From assembly GCA_052298855.1 (NCBI GenBank), contig DAVZXP010000005.1, positions 1 to 64,000 on the forward strand: a DNA stretch of 64,000 nucleotides. The letters are read 5' to 3'. The position numbers were made by a program, and so were the translations under genes. The notes below the pieces were generated by a model. It saw only the letters and a list, made by a program, of their open reading frames with translations, had not been told where the DNA came from and made no database searches. This stretch comes from Fimenecus sp052298855. Its GTDB lineage: Bacteria > Bacillota > Clostridia > Oscillospirales > Acutalibacteraceae. How positions within the stretch are numbered: position 1 is the stretch's first letter; every line of letters starts with the position of its first letter. This document shows, in pieces, positions 1 to 11,316 of the stretch.

Positions 1-2345
<2,345 letters not shown>

Positions 2346-2496
2346 TTAAGTTCGAATCTTATCTTGGTTCTTGGTTGTTTCCTCGACGATAATAAATATT
2401 GTAGTTTTTTTACCCTTAATATTTTACTTATCACTTTACTTTTGCTTTGTTCAGTTTTCAAGGTGCAATTTCTTTACAAACCCTTAAAGGTTTGTC

Positions 2497-2573
2497 TGGT
2501 GGGCTCAAGTGGACTCGAACCACCGACCTCTCGGTTATCAGCCGAGTGCTCTAACCAGCTGAGCTATGAGCCC
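2497..2573 (-). tRNA. tRNA-Ile(GAT)
   Basis: 77 nt with encoded CCA. Acceptor GGGCTCA pairs with TGAGCCC, the anticodon loop reads CTGATAA (GAT), and the T arm is GGTTCGAGTCC. It lies in the 16S-23S spacer, second after tRNA-Ala in transcription order, and is transcribed with the rRNA. Confidence 0.98.
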
Positions 2574-2604
2574 ATTTAGGTTTCATTCGCTCTTTGTCAG
2601 AGCG

Positions 2605-2680
2605 TGGTGGAGATGAACGGGATCGAACCGATGACCCCCTGCTTGCAAAGCAGGTGCTCTCCCAGCTGAGCTACACCCCC
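2605..2680 (-). tRNA. tRNA-Ala(TGC)
   Basis: 76 nt with encoded CCA. It begins GGGGGTGTAGCTCAGC, has anticodon loop TTTGCAA (TGC) and T arm GGTTCGATCCC. It is the first tRNA after 16S in transcription order, giving 16S-Ala-Ile-23S. Confidence 0.98.
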
Positions 2681-2739
2681 ATATGACGGTGTCCGTTCTA
2701 CTCTTGCCTATACCATCTTTGAAGTTCTTTCGAACCCCA

Positions 2740-2757
2740 AAAATTAAACAACGACTT
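2740..2757 (-). repeat. 3' arm of the pre-16S processing stem
   Basis: An 18-bp perfect inverted repeat with 4501-4518. The two arms bracket 16S, so the transcript can close into the long stem that RNase III cuts in other bacteria. The processing role is inferred from position and complementarity. Confidence 0.8.
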
Positions 2758-2821
2758 CTTACTCTTAAGAAATCCTCTGACCTTGGATGTTAAACCGCAT
2801 TACTGCGATTAGTTCTCCATA

Positions 2822-4348
<1,527 letters not shown>

Positions 4349-4500
4349 TTGTATCTTTACACTTTCGTGTAGAAATCATTTCCTAAAGTGCTTTTTAGCT
4401 CTTTATCTCTTCGCTAGCATTTTCTGCTGCTTTACTGTTTGTACTAAGTAGTACTTCTTCTATTCCTCTTTACAAGGAATTTCAGGGTTTCCTTTTTCTT

Positions 4501-4518
4501 AAGTCGTTGTTTAATTTT
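4501..4518 (-). repeat. 5' arm of the pre-16S processing stem
   Basis: Exact 18-base complement of 2740-2757, placed in the 16S leader about 150 nt before the mature 5' end. It is the partner arm for pre-16S excision. Confidence 0.8.
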
Positions 4519-4579
4519 CAAGGTCCGTTGCGCTTTGTTTCAGCGTTTCGGTTTTGCCCTCTCGCCTTAGCGCTTGAAT

Positions 4580-4608
4580 ATAATAACAAAACGAGCGACA
4601 AATGTCAA
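4580..4608 (-). promoter_or_regulatory. rRNA operon promoter
   Basis: On the minus strand, TTGACA (4608-4603), a 17-bp spacer and TATTAT (4585-4580). Transcription would begin near 4573, giving a 16S leader of about 225 nt that includes the processing-stem arm. The 4349-4580 stretch holds this leader and no gene. Confidence 0.8.
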
Positions 4609-4738
4609 CACTTATTTTCAAAAAATATCACCTTTTTATAAACGCTTCCGGGTGTTTTCTTTTGCTTTGGTTTTTGTGTATAAAAACTTGCAAGTTTGCC
4701 CGTTTTTTATATATACATTTTCCCTCGAAAGCCTATTT

Positions 4739-4779
4739 TTGACAAGTGTATTGAAAATTGCTATATTTAGTATTATAAT
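4739..4779 (+). promoter_or_regulatory. two overlapping promoters for the O-antigen-ligase-like gene
   Basis: Two sigma-A-type pairs overlap: TTGACA (4739-4744) with TATATT (4762-4767), and TTGAAA (4751-4756) with TATAAT (4774-4779), both with 17-bp spacers. They point away from the divergent rRNA promoter, about 130 bp away. Confidence 0.65.
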
Positions 4780-4816
4780 ATACAAAAAATAAAAGATTTT
4801 GAGAAGGGCAGTTTTT

Positions 4817-6244
4817 ATGCTTTCAAATGATAATTCCGCAATACGCAAAATGCGTGATTTTTTCAATACGGAAAAGTTTATGCTCATCGTTTTTGCGATT
4901 GCCTGCCTGATAACGTTATTTAAGATAGAAGTTATCGGCGTTCTTATTTTTATTCTTATAATATCATTCTTGCTTGTTGTGTGCGACGACCTTATGCCGA
5001 CCACGCTGCCGTTTTTGCTGCTTTGCGAGACGGTAATTAAGCTCTATGACTCCTACGACATATTCATAAAGCTTTTATGGTTTGCCGCCCCCATCGTTTC
5101 GGCGCTGATTTTTCACTTTATATATTATAGAAGAAAAATCGTAATCGGCTCCGCCTTCAAGTCAATGCTGTTCGTTTCGGCTGCGGTAACGCTCGGCGGC
5201 TGCGGCTTTATTTCGAAGGAAGCGTATTTCAGCCTTGTTTCTTTTTATTATGTATTCGGCTTGGGCTTCGGTATGCTTTTCATTTACGTTCTCTTATGCA
5301 CATATCTCAACACAGAGCGCACATACTCGTTAAAGGATAAGCTGTCCGACACAATGATTTACATGGGTCTTTTCGCAGTATATATGATTATTGAGTTCTA
5401 TCTTGCGAACATTCCCGACGTTATGCAGACTAAGGGCATTATTTATATGCAATGGAGAAATAACATTTCCACATATTTAATGCTCGCAATGCCGTTTGTC
5501 GCATTCAAGGCAATCAAGCGACCGTCTTATATTTTCCTTGCATTACTTTTCTATTGCTGCATATTGCTTGCAGGCTCAAGAGGCGGACTCGTATTCGGCG
5601 GAATTGAATTATTGATGACAATGAGCATACTCATAGGTCTTGACAAGCGTCACCGTTGGACCTTTATTTCGATCGGCTTAGGTATCGTGCTTGCAATTGC
5701 GCTGTTCTTTGAGGATTTCTACGGCTTCTTCGGTGCGACGTTTGACAGACTTATAATGGGTATATCGGGTGCCGAAAAGGAAGTAAGACTTCAATTATTT
5801 GAAAGAGCGTTCCAGGACTTTAACCATAATCCGATATTCGGAACGGGTCTTGCATATATGGGCAACAGAGACGTGCATCCGTCTGCAAAGTTTGCACTTT
5901 GTTGGTATCACTGCGAGCCGCTTCAGATTATGGGAAGCCTCGGCGTTGTCGGAATAATCGCCTATGCAAATCAGCTTTTCGATAGGTTTGTTATTCTTCT
6001 TAAAAAGAAAACCATATTCAGCGTCACGGTTCTTGTATCTTATGTGGGACTTGAAATGATGTCGATTGTAAACCCCGGCATCTTCTGTCCGCTACCGTAT
6101 TTGTTCCTTGTTATACTTATGCTTGCGGTTGTTGAGCAGGTGAATAAAACAGAAAGTGTTAAATCGCTTGAAAATGATATTCAGTTAAATCAAGTCACAG
6201 CAGAAAGCACCGACGAAGAAGATTTGATTTACGAGGATAGATAA
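4817..6244 (+). CDS. O-antigen ligase/polymerase-like membrane protein (Wzy_C type)
   Basis: A 475-aa polytopic membrane protein with about 11-12 hydrophobic segments and a charged C-terminal tail ending in an acidic EEDLIYEDR. The central motif LLAGSRGGLVFGG, a later loop with FGTGLAYMGN, and WYHCEPLQIMGSLGVVG are typical of O-antigen ligase or polymerase family proteins, which join or extend lipid-linked glycans outside the membrane. The ATG at 4817 is chosen because AGAAGGG lies 8 nt upstream; a TTG at 4799 sits before that site and is rejected. The gene stands alone between the rRNA operon and rpoD. The substrate cannot be told from sequence; a teichoic-acid or capsule role is inference. 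A glycan cluster lies at the other end of the window. Confidence 0.8.
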   Translation: MLSNDNSAIRKMRDFFNTEKFMLIVFAIACLITLFKIEVIGVLIFILIISFLLVVCDDLMPTTLPFLLLCETVIKLYDSYDIFIKLLWFAAPIVSALIFHFIYYRRKIVIGSAFKSMLFVSAAVTLGGCGFISKEAYFSLVSFYYVFGLGFGMLFIYVLLCTYLNTERTYSLKDKLSDTMIYMGLFAVYMIIEFYLANIPDVMQTKGIIYMQWRNNISTYLMLAMPFVAFKAIKRPSYIFLALLFYCCILLAGSRGGLVFGGIELLMTMSILIGLDKRHRWTFISIGLGIVLAIALFFEDFYGFFGATFDRLIMGISGAEKEVRLQLFERAFQDFNHNPIFGTGLAYMGNRDVHPSAKFALCWYHCEPLQIMGSLGVVGIIAYANQLFDRFVILLKKKTIFSVTVLVSYVGLEMMSIVNPGIFCPLPYLFLVILMLAVVEQVNKTESVKSLENDIQLNQVTAESTDEEDLIYEDR

Positions 6245-6255
6245 TTTTAAGCCAT

Positions 6256-6303
6256 AAAAAACGGCTTGGAGATCGAATTGATTTCCAAGCCGTTATATTT
6301 TTG
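6256..6303. terminator. bidirectional terminator between convergent genes
   Basis: A stem of about 15 bp (AACGGCTTGGA, 6260-6270, with TCCAAGCCGTT, 6284-6294, extended inward by a GU pair and three more pairs) around a 5-nt loop. A-rich on the left and T-rich on the right, it can end both the plus-strand gene and rpoD. Confidence 0.85.
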
Positions 6304-6306
6304 TTC

Positions 6307-7401
6307 TTAATCAAGGAAGTCTTTGAGCTTTTTGCTTCTTGACGGATGACGAAGCTTGCGTAAAGCCTTAGCCTCAATCTGACGAATACGCTCACGGGTT
6401 ACTCCAAAGGTGCTTCCGACCTCCTCAAGAGTTCTCGGGTGTCCGTCCTCAAGACCGAAACGAAGTCTTAAAACCATAGCTTCTCTGTCGGTAAGGGTGT
6501 TGAGAACCTCCTCAAGTTGCTCTTTAAGAAGAAGCATTGATGCGGCATCTGCGGGTGCAAGCGCATCATCATCGGGAATGAAATCACCGAGGTGGCTGTC
6601 CTCTTCCTCACCTATCGGGGTTTCAAGAGAAACAGGCTCTTGTGCTACACGGAGAATTTCTCTAACCTTTTCAACGGGCATATTGAGAACGTCTGCAATT
6701 TCCTCTGCGCTCGGGTCTCTGCCGTTCTGGTGGAGAAGCTGACTGTTTGTCTTCTTAACCTTATTGATTGTTTCAACCATATGAACGGGGATACGGATAG
6801 TTCTTGCCTGATCCGCAATGGCCCTTGTGATAGCCTGTCTTATCCACCATGTAGCGTAGGTCGAAAACTTAAAACCCTTTGTATAGTCGAATTTTTCAAC
6901 AGCCTTGATAAGACCGAGGTTTCCCTCCTGAATCAAATCAAGGAACTGCATACCTCTGCCGACATATCTCTTTGCAATGCTGACAACAAGACGAAGGTTA
7001 GCCTCTGCAAGTCTTTGCTTTGCACGGGTATCGTCATCCGCAATTCTCATAGCAAGGTCGATTTCCTCCTCGGGTGTGAGAAGCGGAACACGGCCTATTT
7101 CTTTAAGATATACCTTTACCGGATCGTCAATAGCAGCGACAGCCGCATCAACCGTTTCGGCAGCCTCCTGTCCCTTAGGAAGCGAAACGTCAAAATCTGC
7201 CGAGTCAAGTTCGAGATCAAAGTCATCGATAATCTCAATGTTGAGAGCCTCAAGATTTTCATAAACCTTTTCAAGTTCTTCCATATCGAGATCGCTTTCA
7301 ATCATAGCGGTATCGATTTCCTGAGTTGTAACCTTACCTGCGATTTTGCCCTTTTCGATAAGCTCGGCTATCGGATTCTTCTTCTCTGTTGTGTTTTCCA
7401 T
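6307..7401 (-). CDS. rpoD: primary RNA polymerase sigma factor (sigma-70/SigA)
   Basis: 364 aa. It directs core RNA polymerase to housekeeping promoters. An acidic region 1.1 of about 90 residues comes first, then region 1.2 (DPVKVYLKEIGRVPLL, about 94-109). Region 2 holds the recognition stretch YATWWIRQAITRAIADQART. Region 3 follows (IRIPVHMVETINK). Region 4 carries EERTLEEVG-like sequence and the helix-turn-helix VTRERIRQIEAKALRKLRHP. Lack of the long insert of Proteobacterial sigma-70 fits a Firmicute SigA. GAAGGAGA precedes the ATG. It lies 17 nt after dnaG, the classic macromolecular synthesis arrangement. The many TTGACA-17-TATAAT promoters in this window fit its expected specificity. 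Confidence 0.97.
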   Translation of the reverse strand: MENTTEKKNPIAELIEKGKIAGKVTTQEIDTAMIESDLDMEELEKVYENLEALNIEIIDDFDLELDSADFDVSLPKGQEAAETVDAAVAAIDDPVKVYLKEIGRVPLLTPEEEIDLAMRIADDDTRAKQRLAEANLRLVVSIAKRYVGRGMQFLDLIQEGNLGLIKAVEKFDYTKGFKFSTYATWWIRQAITRAIADQARTIRIPVHMVETINKVKKTNSQLLHQNGRDPSAEEIADVLNMPVEKVREILRVAQEPVSLETPIGEEEDSHLGDFIPDDDALAPADAASMLLLKEQLEEVLNTLTDREAMVLRLRFGLEDGHPRTLEEVGSTFGVTRERIRQIEAKALRKLRHPSRSKKLKDFLD

Positions 7402-7418
7402 AATTTCTCCTTCACTGT

Positions 7419-9194
7419 TTACACATCATCATTAGATTTTGTTCTATCCTTAAAAATATTAAGAAAATCTTTGTCTGACAGTTCCGACGGATTTGAATAC
7501 GCCGTTCTTTCTTTTTCTTGCTTTATTACCTTTACGCAGTCAAGGCACTCATCCACCGTGTTACTTAAATTCTGCGTCAAGGTTGCAATTCTTGCAACGG
7601 CTGACATCTCATCATCGGAAAAATACGGGGTTAAAAACGATAAGTCTATCGGCTTGTCCTCGGAAAGTCTTTCCAATAAAACAGAAAATACCTTCCTGTT
7701 AAAGTCGGTTACAAAGTCGTCTTTTGAAACCTCATTTTTTAACTGTTTATAATAACTCGGATTGTTAATAAGCGAAGCTATCAAAGTTTCTTCGGCAGAC
7801 GCCGCATGGAGATTGTCCAACCTTTGTGCGTTCACTATATTTATAACATCCTTGCGATTATCAAGTGATTTTTGTACCTCTTTCATCTGCTCAGTCTTTT
7901 CTATGCGTGAAAGAGCCTTTCTGTTTTTCGCAATTTCGCTCATAATTGCTTCTTTCCTTACGGAAAGCTCGTCGGCAAGCTTCGAGGCGTAAATATCGAC
8001 CTCGATCGGGCTCGAAACCCTTGCCAATACCTTTGCGGCATCCTGCATAAATCCGACCTTGCCGTCAGCAGTTGAAAGAGAGTATTTCTCCCTTTGCCGC
8101 ATAAGCTTGTATTCGGTGTCGTTAGACGCTTTTTCGATAAGCTCACGAAAACGCTCCGGACCGAACTTTTTGATTATTTCGTCGGGGTCTTTTCCGCCCT
8201 GCATATTTATAACCTTTGTTTTAAGAGTCGTGTTCGCAAAAATCCCAAGTGCTTTTTGAACAGCCTTTTGACCCGCCTCGTCGGAGTCATAGCAAATGAG
8301 TATCTCACTCGCATAGCGTGACAAAGCTTGTGCCTGATCCTGCGTTAAAGCCGTACCCAAAGCCGCAACGGCATTTGTAAAGCCTGCCTGATGAAGCATT
8401 ACAACGTCGATATTGCCCTCGCAGAGTATCAGCGTATCGGTGTTGGTTTTTCTCGCATGGTTGAGAGCGAAAATTTCCCTGCCCTTTTTGTAAACAAGCG
8501 TATCGGCAGAGTTTACGTATTTCGCCTTATCCTCTTCGTTCAAGCGTCTGCCCGAAAAGGCGACAACATTACCCCTGACATCGATAATCGGGAACATAAG
8601 ACGGTTTACAAATCTGTCATAATAATTCCCTTTTTGGCTTTTTCCGAGCAAATTCGCCTCGTAAAGCTCCATATCGGAAAAGCCCAATCGATTAAGGTGA
8701 TCACGCAAGGCACTCCAACCCTCTGGTGCATAACCTATGCCGAACTTTTTTACGGTTTCCTTTGTAAGCTGTCTGTAATTGCAATATTCTCTTGCAATCT
8801 TGCCCTCGTTTGAAAAGAGCATCTTATAATAAAATCTTGCCGCCTCACGGTTAGCTTCATACATTCTCATTCTGCGGCGTGAAAGTCCGTTGTCATAATT
8901 ATCTTCGGGCAAGGACATTCCGCATTTATCGCATAAAAATTTAACCGCTTCGACATAATCGAGATTTTCGATATTCTTAATAAAGGTAACTACATCTCCG
9001 CCGTTTCCGCAACCGAAACAATAGTAGGATTGCGTTTCGGGGTAGACGTAAAAGGATGGCGTTTTCTCGTTGTGGAACGGACAAAGTCCGCCAAGAAGCT
9101 TGCCCTTTCTTTTAAGCGTTACATAGGAGGAAACTATACTTTCAATATCACATCTCTGACGAAGTTCTGAAAGAAAAACATCATCAAAAGCCAT
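7419..9194 (-). CDS. dnaG: DNA primase
   Basis: 591 aa. It makes RNA primers at the replication fork. The N-terminal CHC2 zinc finger is intact (C38, H41, C59, C62). The TOPRIM core has LILCEGNIDVVMLHQAG (the invariant Glu) and ICYDSDEAGQKA (the DxD). A C-terminal helicase-binding region follows, ending with SDKDFLNIFKDRTKSN. AGGAGGAATATAT precedes the ATG. It sits between dgt and rpoD on the same strand, as in many Clostridia. Length is normal. Confidence 0.97.
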   Translation of the reverse strand: MAFDDVFLSELRQRCDIESIVSSYVTLKRKGKLLGGLCPFHNEKTPSFYVYPETQSYYCFGCGNGGDVVTFIKNIENLDYVEAVKFLCDKCGMSLPEDNYDNGLSRRRMRMYEANREAARFYYKMLFSNEGKIAREYCNYRQLTKETVKKFGIGYAPEGWSALRDHLNRLGFSDMELYEANLLGKSQKGNYYDRFVNRLMFPIIDVRGNVVAFSGRRLNEEDKAKYVNSADTLVYKKGREIFALNHARKTNTDTLILCEGNIDVVMLHQAGFTNAVAALGTALTQDQAQALSRYASEILICYDSDEAGQKAVQKALGIFANTTLKTKVINMQGGKDPDEIIKKFGPERFRELIEKASNDTEYKLMRQREKYSLSTADGKVGFMQDAAKVLARVSSPIEVDIYASKLADELSVRKEAIMSEIAKNRKALSRIEKTEQMKEVQKSLDNRKDVINIVNAQRLDNLHAASAEETLIASLINNPSYYKQLKNEVSKDDFVTDFNRKVFSVLLERLSEDKPIDLSFLTPYFSDDEMSAVARIATLTQNLSNTVDECLDCVKVIKQEKERTAYSNPSELSDKDFLNIFKDRTKSNDDV

Positions 9195-9227
9195 ATATAT
9201 TCCTCCTTTTTACAAATTTAATATATC

Positions 9228-10223
9228 TTAATACATCCAAGCGGTCGGTATGAACAATTCGTTGTATATCTTCAGCACATAGCCGTCGGACATACTCGCA
9301 ACATAGTCGCAAGCCGCACGCTCTCTCCCCTCTGACTCGACAACCTTTTTGTAAAGCTCGGGAAGCGAGTCGGGATTTTCAACAAAATAGCCGTAAAGAT
9401 TTTTGATAAGAGCCTCCGCCTTATGTTCCTCACCCTTACACTTTACGTTGGTATAAACATTCTTAAACATAAATTTGTGAAGCTCGTCAAACGGCTGCTT
9501 AATTTCGGGTGCAAGCCTTAAATCGTCCGAACTGTTTTCAATCGCCGACACGACAAGGGTGTTTATCCTTTTTGACTTACTGTCGCCCAATACGTCGGTA
9601 ATGCTCTTCGGAATATCGCTTTCGGATAAAACTCCTGCACGGATAGCGTCGTCGATGTCGTGATTTATATAGGCAATTCTGTCGGCAAGCTTTACAATTC
9701 TGCCCTCAAGCGTATCAGCCTCTTTGCCGATTGTGTGGCAGAGAATACCGTCTCTGACCTCATATGTAAGATTGAGCCCGTCGCCGTTCTTCTCGAGCTT
9801 ATCGACAACTCGTAAGCTCTGTTCAAAATGACGAAAGCCCGTGGGGAAAACGTCGTTCAAGGCCCTCTCGCCTGCGTGACCGAACGGAGTATGTCCGAGA
9901 TCGTGTCCGAGTGCAATAGCCTCCGTCAAATCCTCATTTAATCTCAAAGCCCTTGAAATGGTCCTCGCAATCTGCGAAACCTCAAGAGTATGGGTAAGGC
10001 GTGTCCTGTAATGGTCGCCCTCGGGAGAAAGAAACACCTGTGTTTTATGCTTCAAGCGTCTGAAAGAGTTTGAGTGGATTATCCTGTCCCTGTCACGCTG
10101 GAAGCAGGTTCTTATATCACATTCCTCAATAGGCGTAATTCTGCCCTTGCTGTTTTCGGAAAGTGCGGCATACTCGCTCAAGGTTTGCTTCTCAACAAGC
10201 TGTGTATGTTCCCTTATAAGCAC
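9228..10223 (-). CDS. dgt: dGTPase-like HD-domain triphosphohydrolase
   Basis: 331 aa from the chosen start. The HD domain shows the metal-binding pattern TRLTHTLEVSQIART and ALGHDLGHTPFGHAGE, typical of deoxyguanosinetriphosphate triphosphohydrolase-like proteins, which hydrolyse dNTPs to nucleoside and triphosphate. The start is taken as the GTG at 10223 because GAGAGGGGG lies 6-7 nt upstream; a GTG at 10250 is in frame but lacks a binding site. The resulting N-terminus, with LSEYAALSENSKGR, matches the usual family start. It leads the dgt-dnaG-rpoD cluster. Which dNTPs it cleaves is not visible. Confidence 0.9.
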   Translation of the reverse strand: MLIREHTQLVEKQTLSEYAALSENSKGRITPIEECDIRTCFQRDRDRIIHSNSFRRLKHKTQVFLSPEGDHYRTRLTHTLEVSQIARTISRALRLNEDLTEAIALGHDLGHTPFGHAGERALNDVFPTGFRHFEQSLRVVDKLEKNGDGLNLTYEVRDGILCHTIGKEADTLEGRIVKLADRIAYINHDIDDAIRAGVLSESDIPKSITDVLGDSKSKRINTLVVSAIENSSDDLRLAPEIKQPFDELHKFMFKNVYTNVKCKGEEHKAEALIKNLYGYFVENPDSLPELYKKVVESEGRERAACDYVASMSDGYVLKIYNELFIPTAWMY

Positions 10224-10306
10224 GGTTTTCCCCCTCTCAAAAATACTCACTAATACTTTATACGCACAAAAAATGCAAATTCCCCTGTTTTACTTGAATT
10301 TTTTTA

Positions 10307-10927
10307 CTAAACAGCTGAAAACTTTTCACCGGTCTTCTGTGGCATAACCTTTCCGTTTGTAGATTCAAAAATTGCGGATGATAATTTTTCTTCATTTTCT
10401 CCGACAATCGTATAGTAAACCTCAACCTTATCGGTAAACTGCGTATCGGTTATTTTTCCGCCGTTAGACGTGATAATCGGGGTTATTTTTCCGTAAAGCG
10501 TATAGTCGCACTCGGCTTTCATTTCACTGCAAAGCGACATTGTGATAATCTCACCTGCATCAAGTGCGATTTTTGCACCGTGGGAATAAGCACGGACAAG
10601 ACCTCCGCCGCCCAAAAGTATTCCGCCGAAATACCTCGTTACGACAACGCATACGTCTACCGTTTGGCTCTTTTCAAGCACGTCGAGCACGGGTATGCCT
10701 GCTGTTCCCTGCGGTTCGCCGTCGTCGGAGTAGCGTTTAATACCGCCGTCCTTTAATATGTAGGCGTAAACATTATGCTTTGCATCCCAATGCTTCTGCT
10801 TTATCCTTGAAATAAAAGCGTTTGCCTCATTAACCGTCTTGACGGGACAGGCATAGCCGATAAACCTTGATCGCTTTTCGGTGAATTCATCATACGCTTC
10901 TTTATGTACCGTTTTGTACTCATTCAT
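10307..10927 (-). CDS. YigZ/IMPACT family protein
   Basis: 206 aa. The N-terminal UPF0029 domain shows EKRSRFIGYACPV and the family signature YSDDGEPQGTAGIPVLDVL, followed by VVVTRYFGGILLGGGGLVRAYS. A smaller ferredoxin-like C-terminal half completes the usual length. The yeast and mammalian IMPACT relatives modulate Gcn2; the bacterial role is poorly defined. GGGGGC lies upstream of the ATG. It follows the rpmE terminator and precedes dgt by 83 nt, so it may share transcription with the cluster downstream. Confidence 0.9.
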   Translation of the reverse strand: MNEYKTVHKEAYDEFTEKRSRFIGYACPVKTVNEANAFISRIKQKHWDAKHNVYAYILKDGGIKRYSDDGEPQGTAGIPVLDVLEKSQTVDVCVVVTRYFGGILLGGGGLVRAYSHGAKIALDAGEIITMSLCSEMKAECDYTLYGKITPIITSNGGKITDTQFTDKVEVYYTIVGENEEKLSSAIFESTNGKVMPQKTGEKFSAV

Positions 10928-10960
10928 ATTTACGCCCCCTGTCTTATATAAAAATATAAA

Positions 10961-10990
10961 TCAAAAAGCGGCACCGTAAGTACCGCTTTC
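10961..10990 (-). terminator. terminator after rpmE
   Basis: On the minus strand AAAGCGGTAC and GGTGCCGCTTT form a hairpin with a short loop followed by TTTTTGA. It separates rpmE from the yigZ-type gene. Confidence 0.75.
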
Positions 10991-11004
10991 TAATGATATC
11001 AGTC

Positions 11005-11211
11005 TTATTTGTTGTTAAGATTATATCTCTTATTGAATCTGTCAACTCGTCCGCCTGTATCAACAAGCTTCTGCTTGCCTGTAAAGAACGGATGACAATT
11101 TGAGCAAATATCAACACGAATGTCTTCCTTAGTTGAAGAAGTTTCAAATGTAGCACCGCAAGCGCACTTTACTGTTGTGGGCTTGTATTCGGGATGAATT
11201 CCGTCTTTCAT
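11005..11211 (-). CDS. rpmE: 50S ribosomal protein bL31, zinc-binding form
   Basis: 68 aa. The sequence begins MKDGIHPEYKP and carries the four cysteines of the zinc-containing (C+) type: C16, C18, C36 and C39. GQKL-like and RVDRFNKRY stretches fit the family's C-terminal part, and the length is typical. GAAAGAGGTGA precedes the ATG. It has its own promoter (11263-11291) and terminator, so it is a single-gene unit between addA and yigZ. Zinc-containing bL31 is replaced under zinc starvation in bacteria that carry a cysteine-free paralogue; none is seen here. Confidence 0.97.
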   Translation of the reverse strand: MKDGIHPEYKPTTVKCACGATFETSSTKEDIRVDICSNCHPFFTGKQKLVDTGGRVDRFNKRYNLNNK

Positions 11212-11262
11212 TAACTGTCACCTCTTTCGATTACCTAAAGTACTTAATGCATAGCGTATGAA

Positions 11263-11291
11263 ATGATAACACAAAGTGTGCAAAAATGCAA
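11263..11291 (-). promoter_or_regulatory. rpmE promoter
   Basis: Minus strand TTGCAT (11291-11286), 17-bp spacer, TATCAT (11268-11263), about 50 bp before the start codon. Confidence 0.65.
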
Positions 11292-11316
11292 GTGGTTTTT
11301 TGAAAAAAACGCAAAA

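Noticed and set aside
6592..7752. A 386-codon plus-strand frame
   Set aside because: It is antisense to rpoD and dnaG, which are unmistakable on the other strand.
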